A stretch of 51,545 bases of DNA from Spartinivicinus poritis (GTDB taxonomy: Bacteria; Pseudomonadota; Gammaproteobacteria; Pseudomonadales; Zooshikellaceae), in the NCBI RefSeq assembly GCF_028858535.1, contig NZ_JAPMOU010000040.1, forward strand, positions 1-51,545, given 5' to 3'. This document shows positions 43,639 through 51,545 of the stretch, piece after piece (position 1 is the stretch's first letter; every line of letters starts with the position of its first letter). The notes under the pieces were generated by a model. The model made no database searches and was not told where the DNA came from. It worked only from the letters and a program-made list of their open reading frames with translations. The translations under genes were made by a program, and so were the position numbers.

Positions 43639-45027
43639 CTAATCAGACCAAGCAACCTGATATTTTTGTGGTAAATGCCCTCCCTCATAATCAATTCGTC
43701 CTTCAGCCTGTAGTCCATCAAGTAATATGACTTGTCTGACCATTTCAGGAATCATTTCAGCCCCCACATATCTCCCCAAACATTGATGCTCACCATAACC
43801 AAAGTGAAATTGATGATACCAATTTCGACCTGGTTTAAACGTCTCTGGGTCATCAAATGCCCGTTCATCAAACATCGCCGACTGGGTGACAGCTAAGACA
43901 TAAGCACCTGCTGGAATGGTTGTCTCACGATCAGTCCCTCGTGCAATGACAGCTTCTGTCGCAGCCTGCCTAAATAAATACAGTGAGATTGGTACGAAAC
44001 GTAAGGTTTCCCAAACAATATCATCAAACGCCGTCGTGTCTGTTTGTGTGGCCATACTTTTAGCTTTTGCTAACCACTCAGGATGGTCTAACATGTATTG
44101 AACCGACTGAGCCACGGCTTGTGATGTGGTTTCAATAGCTCCAATTAACAAACCACCTGCATTAACCCCAACCCGCTGTAAGTCAAATTCAACCGTATCG
44201 GCAAAGTGACTTCGAATCATTCGCGTCACAATATCATCATTTAACACTTCTGGTTTTTCGCCCATCAAGTGCCTTACTAATTTACGTAGCCCATACCAAA
44301 GGGCAAAAATAATATTAGTTGCTTGCTCAGATTTAACCGCCAACACACGGCGTACCATTAGCTCCGTAATATATTTAGCTAAAGCGGTACCCGTTCTTTC
44401 ATGTTGCTCTCGAATATAGTTGCGCTGATCCTCAGTGTGATTATCAAAAGGTTGATTATAAAAGGTATCTGCCTGGTTCCAGTAAGACCACTCAATCAAA
44501 TCTTCACGCTCAACCCCAGTTAAACCAAAATAATTTTGTACTAACGTTGCAGGCACCATCCGACAATAACTACCGACTAACTCCATATTACCCGCAGCCT
44601 GACTCAATAAATCAATGCAAGTTTCTCTTACCATGGTGCGCACTCGCGGTAAATCATTTCGATTCAAAAAGCCTTGCATTATCGATTTTTCACGGGTGTG
44701 GAAAGCATCATCGTCATGGGACATTAAATAATTGTCCATTTTCGGCTCATACAAGGCCACCGTAAAAACCTTGGGTTGATTCAGCACCTCTACACAATCA
44801 TCTAAACGAGCCACTAACGTGGCTTTAGGGGTAACAAGAATAGGTCTGTGATCACGTAACGCTTGAAAAAAAGCCAGCGGCTCATGGTCAATCCATTGCC
44901 TGACTAAGGTAAATTTTTCGTCATCATCAGCTGCATCCAACTGAGCTAAATAGCTGTCATCACTTGTGACTATCCTGCTAATCTCATCATTCTTAGTAAC
45001 ATTCAATGTGGCTAATCGATCAGACAT
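43639..45027 (-). CDS. Cytochrome P450
   Basis: Soluble bacterial P450 of 462 residues. The I-helix has 'GGLLIGAIETTSQAV' (acid-threonine pair ET), the K-helix has 'ETLRFVP' (ExxR), and the haem loop reads 'FHFGYGEHQCLGRYVGAEM' with C416 as the thiolate ligand. 'HDDDAFHTREKSIMQGFL' is the C-helix region. Between about 225 and 275 there is a longer-than-usual, basic F-G region insertion ('ALWYGLRKLVRHLMGEK'), which often shapes substrate access. No ferredoxin or reductase gene adjoins it; the MOSC fusion is far away and unrelated in evidence. Start ATG 45027 has AAGGAA. Substrate unknown. Confidence 0.93.
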   Translation of the reverse strand: MSDRLATLNVTKNDEISRIVTSDDSYLAQLDAADDDEKFTLVRQWIDHEPLAFFQALRDHRPILVTPKATLVARLDDCVEVLNQPKVFTVALYEPKMDNYLMSHDDDAFHTREKSIMQGFLNRNDLPRVRTMVRETCIDLLSQAAGNMELVGSYCRMVPATLVQNYFGLTGVEREDLIEWSYWNQADTFYNQPFDNHTEDQRNYIREQHERTGTALAKYITELMVRRVLAVKSEQATNIIFALWYGLRKLVRHLMGEKPEVLNDDIVTRMIRSHFADTVEFDLQRVGVNAGGLLIGAIETTSQAVAQSVQYMLDHPEWLAKAKSMATQTDTTAFDDIVWETLRFVPISLYLFRQAATEAVIARGTDRETTIPAGAYVLAVTQSAMFDERAFDDPETFKPGRNWYHQFHFGYGEHQCLGRYVGAEMIPEMVRQVILLDGLQAEGRIDYEGGHLPQKYQVAWSD

Positions 45028-46032
45028 GGCGCATTCCTTGCGTTGTACTTTAACAGGCAGATGTACGCATTTATTTCTAACAGTTTAGGCTATTTCTCAG
45101 TTAAAACTATTTACAGAAAAAAGAAGTCAAGTCAATGCTTAGTAAACAACAGTCACCATCAACCCACAAAATGCCTAACAATCAAACAAAACACCTAAAA
45201 ATCTCATTATCAGTTCAGGTACCCACAAGTTGGTACAGACTTATCGTGATAGTAGCCGCTAATAATCGCCAACAATACTACTCTAGCCTTCAATAAAGCT
45301 GGATTTTATGAAGGTGGTTAAGCAACAAAATAATATGATATGGATAATGCCATAAAATATGCGATAGTTTTTCAAATCTGCTCTTGTGTTTTTGCTGAGT
45401 TATCAAGATAACCATATCAGTAAATACCATAAGCAGCTCCTTCTAGCACTGCCCTTTACTGATGATAGTTACCCCCAATAGCACACCCTCTTTTAAGACT
45501 TCACTGATAGAAATTATTTAAAGTGACACGACAGTACTCAACAATTAACAATAGATGCCATTAATTAAAGTCAAAATAAAAGAGTTAGTTTGATTTAAAT
45601 ATTTTATTAATTAATGCTTCTAATTAAGCAGATAAAATGCAAATTACGTCAAATTATTTATTAACGATCGCTAAATAAATAGTTTATAGTCTGCTCCCAT
45701 TTTATATAACCAAACAGTTGGTATATATTCCAACTCATTTAACCCTTAACAAGTAAACCTTTAAATCAAAGTAAATTATTACTCATAAAAATAGTTATTA
45801 CTCACCTATTTATTTTTTAAAATATTTACAAAAAAAATTTATTTATTGGTTTTAATCATCATTTTAATTAGGTACCATTATCCTGCCAATTACCCCTGAG
45901 TACGCAGTACAGGATAATAATTAATAACTTTATAACATTAGCTTTCGGCTTATGCGTACTAGTTTTACCCTTGTTTGGGATTAGCAGTTGGTTGCTAACA
46001 TGCCGAATTACTAACGGGAAATGGAGATTTCA
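45028..46032. other. Approximately 1 kb gene-free AT-rich region
   Basis: The longest non-coding stretch in the window. All frames are broken by stops, and no tRNA-like or CRISPR-like pattern is present. It contains a near-perfect 20-base palindrome (45716-45735), TTATTTA/TAAATAA arms around CGATCG (about 45656-45680), and an AGTACGCA/TGCGTACT inverted repeat (45899-45906, 45953-45960) in the likely leader of the DUF4360 gene. A small RNA or structured 5' leader is possible. Confidence 0.45.
45716..45735. promoter_or_regulatory. Operator-like near-palindrome
   Basis: AGTTGG and CCAACT arms flank an 8-base AT centre, giving a 20-base sequence that is symmetrical except near its centre. It lies about 300 bases upstream of the DUF4360 gene and about 690 bases upstream of the divergent P450 gene. 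The size fits a dimeric regulator site; no specific regulator can be named. Confidence 0.35.
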
Positions 46033-46686
46033 ATGACCCAATTAAAAAAAACGCTTTTAGCTTCTGCTGTTTGTTTAATGACTGCAGCTACATCTTCAGC
46101 GGTTTCTGCAGCAACCATTGTTGATGATTCAGTTCATTTAGATTTAGCTCAAGTCACTATTAAAAGCATCCAAAGCTCCGGCACTGGCTGTCCAAATGGC
46201 ACGGTTTCCAGCACTGTTGCACCCGATGGAAAGTCTTTCGTTCTAGGCTTTGATGAATATATTGCTGAAGCTGGGCCAGGAATTCCAAGACGAGAAAATC
46301 GTAAGGTTTGTAACTTAACTGTCGTGCTCAAAATTCCTAATGGCTATGCTTACACAATAGCTGATGTCAACTATCGTGGCTATGCTGACCTTGACCGCAA
46401 CGTTGAAGCAATGCAAAAGTCGACTTATTTCTTTGCAGGCAACCCAAGAGAAGCTGCACTCCGTTCTACCTTTAAAGGCCCTATTTCTAAAGATTATACC
46501 ATCAGTGACCGCTTAGGCATCAACAGCTTGGTTTGGTCATCTTGTAATGCTACTGCACCAGTTGTTATTAAGACTGAAATTAAAGTAGATAATAAGCGGG
46601 CTAGAAGAAGCAGCGGCTTAATTACTACTGACACTATCGATGGTAAGCTAACTCATCGTTATGGTTTAATGTTTAGAAAGTGCTAA
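46033..46686 (+). CDS. Secreted DUF4360 protein
   Basis: Exported 217-residue protein. ATG 46033 is preferred to 46021 because the latter overlaps the GGAGA ribosome site. Signal peptide 'LLASAVCLMTAATSSAVSA'. The mature domain fits DUF4360: 'QSSGTGCPNGTVSSTVAPDGKSFVLGFDEYIAEAG' then 'RKVCNLTVVLKIPNGYAYTIADVNYRGYADLD', with Cys residues that can pair. Found in fungi and in predatory or marine bacteria; function unknown. Single gene with its own terminator. Confidence 0.87.
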   Translation: MTQLKKTLLASAVCLMTAATSSAVSAATIVDDSVHLDLAQVTIKSIQSSGTGCPNGTVSSTVAPDGKSFVLGFDEYIAEAGPGIPRRENRKVCNLTVVLKIPNGYAYTIADVNYRGYADLDRNVEAMQKSTYFFAGNPREAALRSTFKGPISKDYTISDRLGINSLVWSSCNATAPVVIKTEIKVDNKRARRSSGLITTDTIDGKLTHRYGLMFRKC

Positions 46687-46708
46687 TTTAACCTAGCCTA
46701 TAAAAATT

Positions 46709-46748
46709 AACCGGATAGTTTATTTAATAGTAGCTATCCGGTTTTTTA
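46709..46748 (+). terminator. Rho-independent terminator after the DUF4360 gene
   Basis: AACCGGATAG (46709-46718) pairs perfectly with CTATCCGGTT (46734-46743), 15-base loop, followed directly by T residues. It is 22 bases after the stop codon. Confidence 0.85.
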
Positions 46749-46822
46749 TTAATGACGAAAATCAAAAAAACTGCTCATCAAAGAATGATAAACAGTTTTT
46801 GGGGTGAGGTAGGTATTTCTTT

Positions 46823-47416
46823 CTAATTGCTTTGTAATTGGTGCTCAATGTCACTTAACTGGTTAACCATATCCTGTTGGGTATAATCAATTTCAGATAC
46901 GGTTTTTAGCACTTTTTCCAGATTAAAGTTAATTTCATACAACTGACGGCTTATTTCACGAGCGTGTCGGTCGTTAATATCTGCTGCGACACGATTCATT
47001 CTACCTGGGTTTACTTGTAAACTAATTACCATTTGAAAATCACGGTATACCACTCGCTGGCCATGCTGCTGAGTTTGCCCTGGCGCTAAAATGCTTTGTC
47101 CTGATGGTAACTCAAGTAAAAATAAGTCATCTGGTAAACCGCTTTGCTGGTTAACTGGCTGAGGAAACTGGCCAGGCTGACAATACTGAGAAATTTGATG
47201 ATACTGCTGTATAGGTAGTTTCACATAAGTATGTTGTTGTTGATTAACCTCTCCTGTTTGAGCGGTTTGTTGTACCGTAACAGGATTTCCTGATTGATCA
47301 ACCGTTTGCTGCCATTGCTGTTGTTGTAAATCCACACAGTATACATCAGTTGCATGAGCGTTTTGGTACCCCAAAGCGGCGGCTGAAATAGCGATAAAAA
47401 ATAATTTTATTTTCAT
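46823..47416 (-). CDS. Gln-rich periplasmic protein of unknown function
   Basis: Exported 197-residue protein; signal peptide to about residue 22 ('GYQNAHA'). The mature part is very Gln-rich ('DLQQQQWQQTVDQ', 'QTQQHGQRVVY') with Pro/Gln segments, and the last 45 residues form a helix with heptads ('RQLYEINFNLEKVLKTVSEI'). Not assigned to a family. Start ATG 47416 has AGAAGGA. Stands alone; a hairpin (GGCTCT/AGAGCC at 47500-47518) lies upstream in the spacer. Confidence 0.7.
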   Translation of the reverse strand: MKIKLFFIAISAAALGYQNAHATDVYCVDLQQQQWQQTVDQSGNPVTVQQTAQTGEVNQQQHTYVKLPIQQYHQISQYCQPGQFPQPVNQQSGLPDDLFLLELPSGQSILAPGQTQQHGQRVVYRDFQMVISLQVNPGRMNRVAADINDRHAREISRQLYEINFNLEKVLKTVSEIDYTQQDMVNQLSDIEHQLQSN

Positions 47417-47674
47417 TATTTAGGTCCTTCTAAACCATTGTTAGAATGAGATTTTACTATAAAGCATTATTCAGCAATTTGTAAATGAGGTCTTGCAAAG
47501 GCTCTCTTTAAAAGAGCCCACTTTACTATAATGCTTAACTTGTCAGCAATTGATTGATATAGCTCAATAGATACCTAATCATTTATAAAAACATAAACTC
47601 ATAGGGCTTCATCACTCGACGGCCGCTCCTAAAAGCATTCGCTTTGGCTATAGATATCGTCAAAATAAAAATTT

Positions 47675-48889
47675 TCACTTTTTAAATGGCTGTCGCTTCC
47701 TATAAGCCAAAGTGCGCCATAACCACTCAGCTGGGCCATAGTAAAAATGCTTTACCCACCAGTTTGACCAAATAAACAAGATAATCCATACAATGAGCAC
47801 AATAAAAAATAATATCGTTAGACTAACTTGACCATAAAAACCAAAGCCATAAAAAAATAAGGTGCAAATTAATGACTGTAACAAATAATTGCTAAAAGCT
47901 AACTGACCTACTGGGATTAAATAACGGTGCAGCCAGCCAGCCCTTTTCAGTTTATAACTTATCAACAAGGGAGCAGCCCAGCAAAAAGCCATTAATGGGG
48001 CAGCAATATTCAGCAAGAAATAGCCTATACTTAAGGTGCTTATAGGTTCCCAGTTGGCCAGTTGGATATAAATCAAACTGGCCAACGTAATGGGTAAGCC
48101 TACTAATAGTGCCAAGTAAATTAACCCTATATAAACTTGATTAGCTGCTTCTGCAGTAAAAACCCCCGTTTTAAAACAAGCCATGCCTAACATCATTAAC
48201 CCAACAACTATTGGAATAATGAAAACCCACATGTATAAGTAGGTAATCAACAATTCGTCCAGTCTTGCCATCAGTTGTAACGAGTAAGCACCAGTAAAAG
48301 TAGCCTGGTCTTCTGCAATAGCTGTAGCAGTGGGCTGCCAATAAGCATTGATCCACTCATCTAGCTCCGTTGGTGATTCATCAAGTGCAGTATAAGTAGC
48401 ATGATCCAAACTCAATACCAACAAAATAATAGTCACACCAACTGTTAACAGTTTATGAGCAGACCAGTGACGACATGAAAATACTAACAAACCGCTGATA
48501 GCATAAGTGAATAAAATATCACCACTCCAAATAAAAATGCCATGAATAAGTCCAAACACGCCTAACCAAAACATTCGCCACTTATGAATCTCCCATGCAT
48601 TGACTTGTTTTGCTTCCAATCGCTGAGTCTGCAAAACAATCCCTGCACCAAACATCATGGCAAACAAGCTAATAAACTTTACATTAAATAAGATAAAACT
48701 AATTTTCCATAACCAGATATCTAGCCCTGCCAACAGACCTAACGCATGTGGATTTAAATAAGCTGCATCATGCTGCCCGAATGATTGAATATTCATCAAC
48801 AAAATACCCAACACCGCTAACCCTCGTAGACTATCAAGCGAACTAAATCGCTGAGTTGTCGATTGGTTTTGACTACTGGCTTCTGTCAT
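47675..48889 (-). CDS. DUF418 (YeiB-like) membrane protein
   Basis: Polytopic inner-membrane protein, 404 residues, about ten helices. The N-terminus has the DUF418 opening 'FSSLDSLRGLAVLGILLMNIQSFG', followed by 'FVNVKFISLFAMMFGAGIVLQTQR'-type text and 'WLGVFGLIHGIFIWSGDILFTYAI', and the C-terminal 'GQLAFSNYLLQSLICTLFFYGFG' and 'WSNWWVKHFYYGPAEWLWRTL' are typical. Related to acyltransferase-3-like proteins; role unknown. AAGG precedes ATG 48889. Divergent from the MscS-type gene. Confidence 0.92.
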   Translation of the reverse strand: MTEASSQNQSTTQRFSSLDSLRGLAVLGILLMNIQSFGQHDAAYLNPHALGLLAGLDIWLWKISFILFNVKFISLFAMMFGAGIVLQTQRLEAKQVNAWEIHKWRMFWLGVFGLIHGIFIWSGDILFTYAISGLLVFSCRHWSAHKLLTVGVTIILLVLSLDHATYTALDESPTELDEWINAYWQPTATAIAEDQATFTGAYSLQLMARLDELLITYLYMWVFIIPIVVGLMMLGMACFKTGVFTAEAANQVYIGLIYLALLVGLPITLASLIYIQLANWEPISTLSIGYFLLNIAAPLMAFCWAAPLLISYKLKRAGWLHRYLIPVGQLAFSNYLLQSLICTLFFYGFGFYGQVSLTILFFIVLIVWIILFIWSNWWVKHFYYGPAEWLWRTLAYRKRQPFKK

Positions 48890-49020
48890 ACGGCTTTTAC
48901 CTTTTAGTACGGGGCATAAAATAGCTAAAATAATCGTTTTATTTGGGGCATGTTAACATTTACGTCAACAAGTCCTGAAAGTGTTAGACTATTTTATAGT
49001 GTGTTTTTCTGATGAGGTTA

Positions 49021-51465
49021 ATGATGATCCAGCATTGTAGACTACCCCAGTATCTTTGCATCATGCTGCTAGTGGTGATCACTCAACTGGGATCAGCAGC
49101 AGAGGTAGGAAGTTTAACCAGTTCGACCAATGCCTCTTCAGAAACGGTTGATCAGCTTTATGAAAGCCGCCCCAGCAATCCACAACAAGTGTCAAATTAT
49201 GTTGCACCACTAGATGACCAACAAGCTCGCGCTCTACTCATTAAAAGCTTATCAACGCAGGCAGCAGCAGATGCAAAAAAACAAAATGTGTTATCAGGGT
49301 TTCAGCAAAAACAGCGTTTAAAAGCCTCATTAAAACGACTTCATCAACAGCTCAACGATGCCCGAGTGATATTTTACAGCTTATTCTTAAAAGCCAGTGG
49401 CGATCAAGGATGGCCAGGTATTCTCTGGCTAGTGGTCGTCTTTTTAACCATGTGCGCGATTGGCTGGGTGGCTGAAAAATTAATGGGGAGCAAATTGCAG
49501 GCGCTAAATCAACGTATCTCACTTCAAGAAACCCACCAGTGGACCACTTTACTGGGCTATTTTTCCCTAAGAACTTTATTTGACTTGATCAGTATTGGTT
49601 TTTTTGCTGCCACTGGAAGCCTCACTGTAGTTATCTTTTTCGATCTACCCAATGATATGGAGTCAACATTATTTAATTACTTTTTTGCCCTGATCAATTT
49701 TAGAGTGATATACGTTTTATCAAGAGCACTGTTTGCTCCTTATAGTAAGGGCATTCGCCCATTACCCTTACATTGTAATGATGCTCGCAAGTTCCACCAT
49801 TGGGTATTGCTGTTTACTGCCGTGTATGTGTTTGGGGTTTACACATCAGACCTCTGGTTTGAACTAGGCATGCCACTTGAGTTACAGCGCTTTCTCACGG
49901 TTACCTGTATGGGCTTAAGTTTAGCTGGTATCTTGTTACTTTTTACTTGGATAAACCGGAAACAAATTGCCAACCTATTCAGTGATCAACCACTCGCATC
50001 TGCAACTCAACCTGTGTCGCCAGTTACAGATGATGAAGATAGTACTGGCAAGCAGTCTACAACACAGTCAGAAACAGTTACCTCCTGTCAAACAACACTC
50101 ACCTCCTTGCCTAAGCAACTACTCAGCCAAGTTTGGCCATTTCTGTTTACCTTATGGATTGCCGCTTTATGGTTTGTGTGGGCATTTAATTTCTTTTTAG
50201 ATAATGAAGCTCTCTATCGACGAGTAGACTTAGCCTGGTGGCTGACCCTACTATTTCCCATTGCAGATCGTTTATTTCATAAACTACTCACTAAGCTTGT
50301 TACCATTAAATGGCTACAAAGCCGAACCTTTCCAGAACGATCACATCAATTTATTCATATTATCCAAACAGGCTTCCGTACCTTGTTATTTGGTACTGCT
50401 ATTGTTGCTTTAGCAGAAGCCTGGGGATTTGGTGCCCTAGCCATTATTAATACAGAATTTGGTCAACGGATTATATCCGCTGGATTAGATATTCTTATTA
50501 CTCTACTCACAGCGTATATTCTGTGGGAAATTATTCATTCAGCCATTGAGCGTCACTTACCAGAGCCAGTGACTGAAGAAGGAAGCAGTTTGGAAGGCGA
50601 AGGGGGCGGTGCTGGAGCCAGCCGTGTAGAAACACTGTTACCTTTGTTGCGTACCTTTTTATTAGCCATCATTGTGGTTTCAGTGATTATTTCAATTTTA
50701 CACTCACTAGGTGTACAGATTGGCCCATTGCTCGCTGGTGCTGGGGTAGTAGGTATTGCCATTGGATTTGGTGCCCAAAAATTGGTGCAGGATATTATTT
50801 CTGGTATTTTTTTCCTATGGGACGATGCCTTTCGACGTGGTGAATATATTGAAGCCGGCGGTTTGCGTGGCACTGTGGAACATATTTCGGTGCGCTCCAT
50901 GCGACTAAGACACCATTTAGGCGCTGTACAAACCCTGCCGTATAGTGAAATTGCTACTGTTAAAAATTTAAGCCGCGACTGGATTACCATGAAGCTAGAG
51001 CTTCGCTTGCCCTATGATACTGACATTGAAAAAGTAAGAAAAATTATCAAAAAAGTGGGGCAAAAAATGATGGAAGATGAAGAAATGGGCCCCAATATGA
51101 TTTTACCTTTAAAGTCCCAAGGGGTATTACGTGTCGAAGAATCGGCTCTTATTGTCAGGATGAAGTTCACTTGTAAGCCTGGAGAACAATGGGTCATTCG
51201 TCGTGAGGCCTATCGCCGGGTTAAAGAAGCGCTAGAAGAAAATGGTATTTACTTTGCCCATCGAGAAGTGAAAGTAGCACTACCCAAAGAACTTGAAGAA
51301 AAACTTGTTGGCAACCAAGAGGACGGCTCAGCAACACCAATTACTTTACAAAAAGCAGCTGCCGCTGCAGCCGACAGTATTATTGCTTCAGATGAGCTAA
51401 AAAAACAAAACCGCATTGATGATGAAAAAGCGGATGATCTTGGCAGCGATGAGGGGTCTGCCTAA
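49021..51465 (+). CDS. Large MscS-family mechanosensitive ion channel
   Basis: Inner-membrane channel of about 814 residues. A signal-like first helix ('LCIMLLVVITQLGSAA') is followed by a periplasmic helical stretch to about 125, then several TM helices, a cytoplasmic or periplasmic acidic loop around 330-355, further TMs and the MscS core. Pore helix TM3 reads 'GPLLAGAGVVGIAIGFGAQKLVQDIISGIFFLWDD', followed by the beta domain ('RGEYIEAGGLRGTVEHISVRSMRLRHH') and 'LPYSEIATVKNLSRDW'. The C-terminal cage ends in an extra acidic/Ala-rich tail. ATG 49021 lies 3 bases after a GAGG; ATG 49012 and 49024 are alternatives. It should release solutes during osmotic downshock. The 80 bases after the stop hold no recognised feature. 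Confidence 0.92.
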   Translation: MMIQHCRLPQYLCIMLLVVITQLGSAAEVGSLTSSTNASSETVDQLYESRPSNPQQVSNYVAPLDDQQARALLIKSLSTQAAADAKKQNVLSGFQQKQRLKASLKRLHQQLNDARVIFYSLFLKASGDQGWPGILWLVVVFLTMCAIGWVAEKLMGSKLQALNQRISLQETHQWTTLLGYFSLRTLFDLISIGFFAATGSLTVVIFFDLPNDMESTLFNYFFALINFRVIYVLSRALFAPYSKGIRPLPLHCNDARKFHHWVLLFTAVYVFGVYTSDLWFELGMPLELQRFLTVTCMGLSLAGILLLFTWINRKQIANLFSDQPLASATQPVSPVTDDEDSTGKQSTTQSETVTSCQTTLTSLPKQLLSQVWPFLFTLWIAALWFVWAFNFFLDNEALYRRVDLAWWLTLLFPIADRLFHKLLTKLVTIKWLQSRTFPERSHQFIHIIQTGFRTLLFGTAIVALAEAWGFGALAIINTEFGQRIISAGLDILITLLTAYILWEIIHSAIERHLPEPVTEEGSSLEGEGGGAGASRVETLLPLLRTFLLAIIVVSVIISILHSLGVQIGPLLAGAGVVGIAIGFGAQKLVQDIISGIFFLWDDAFRRGEYIEAGGLRGTVEHISVRSMRLRHHLGAVQTLPYSEIATVKNLSRDWITMKLELRLPYDTDIEKVRKIIKKVGQKMMEDEEMGPNMILPLKSQGVLRVEESALIVRMKFTCKPGEQWVIRREAYRRVKEALEENGIYFAHREVKVALPKELEEKLVGNQEDGSATPITLQKAAAAAADSIIASDELKKQNRIDDEKADDLGSDEGSA

Positions 51466-51545
51466 ATCATACCAATCATGGTAAATAATCTGTAAAATAC
51501 CTGGTCACAGTATTTCACTTAATTTGACTAGGAATTTAATAATGG

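Noticed and set aside
1-51545. tRNA, rRNA, CRISPR array, insertion sequence or prophage
   Set aside because: No T-loop-type GGTTCGA motif in a cloverleaf context, no regular spaced repeats, and no transposase, integrase or phage structural gene was recognised.

Overview
This window is AT-rich (about 40% GC by eye) gammaproteobacterial chromosome with dense genes on both strands. It carries polar-motility and chemosensory genes, many periplasmic binding proteins, a vibriolysin-type exoprotease and a tripartite tricarboxylate transporter. Together these suggest a marine or salt-marsh member of the Oceanospirillales (Zooshikella, Spartinivicinus or Hahella-like). That placement is inference from gene style; there is no rRNA or marker gene to fix it. 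No tRNA, rRNA, CRISPR array, insertion sequence or prophage was seen.

Layout. 0.35-3.5 kb: a branched-chain-amino-acid-type binding protein broken by one in-frame TGA, followed by a transmembrane chemoreceptor. 3.6-7.8 kb: two small reverse-strand genes (one a likely type III secretion chaperone), a TSUP anion permease, and a large MOSC/flavin reductase/ferredoxin fusion ending at a double hairpin. 7.9-16.9 kb: a complete seven-gene chemosensory operon (REC-HD-GYP, CheW, CheR-TPR, CheW, globin-coupled MCP, CheA-REC, CheB). 16.9-23.6 kb: accessory genes, including an NCS1 permease, a TfoX C-terminal-domain protein, a ParB-type HTH protein, small secreted proteins and two solute-binding proteins. 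24-29.5 kb: TctCBA transporter with a convergent CitA/CitB-type two-component system. 29.7-36.8 kb: an acidic coiled-coil protein, an M4 metallopeptidase, two more binding proteins, a DUF2007 zinc-ribbon protein, a discoidin-domain fragment and a YfbM-like protein. 37-45 kb: a lone, enlarged flagellar hook protein, a PilZ-START-binding-protein operon, another binding protein and a cytochrome P450. 45-51.5 kb: an approximately 1 kb gene-free stretch, a DUF4360 secreted protein, a Gln-rich periplasmic protein, a DUF418 membrane protein and a large MscS-type channel.

How the genes work together. The most notable unit is the 7.9-16.9 kb operon. It has the parts list of the Pseudomonas Wsp surface-sensing pathway: two CheW proteins, CheR with TPRs, CheA with a fused receiver, and CheB. 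The membrane receptor is replaced by a soluble haem-globin receptor, and the diguanylate cyclase output is replaced by an HD-GYP cyclic-di-GMP phosphodiesterase. The simplest reading is a gas- or oxygen-sensing array that lowers or tunes c-di-GMP. A PilZ protein at 40.5 kb is a possible c-di-GMP reader, but any link is inference. Six stand-alone SBP_bac_3-type or similar periplasmic proteins without permeases are a second theme.
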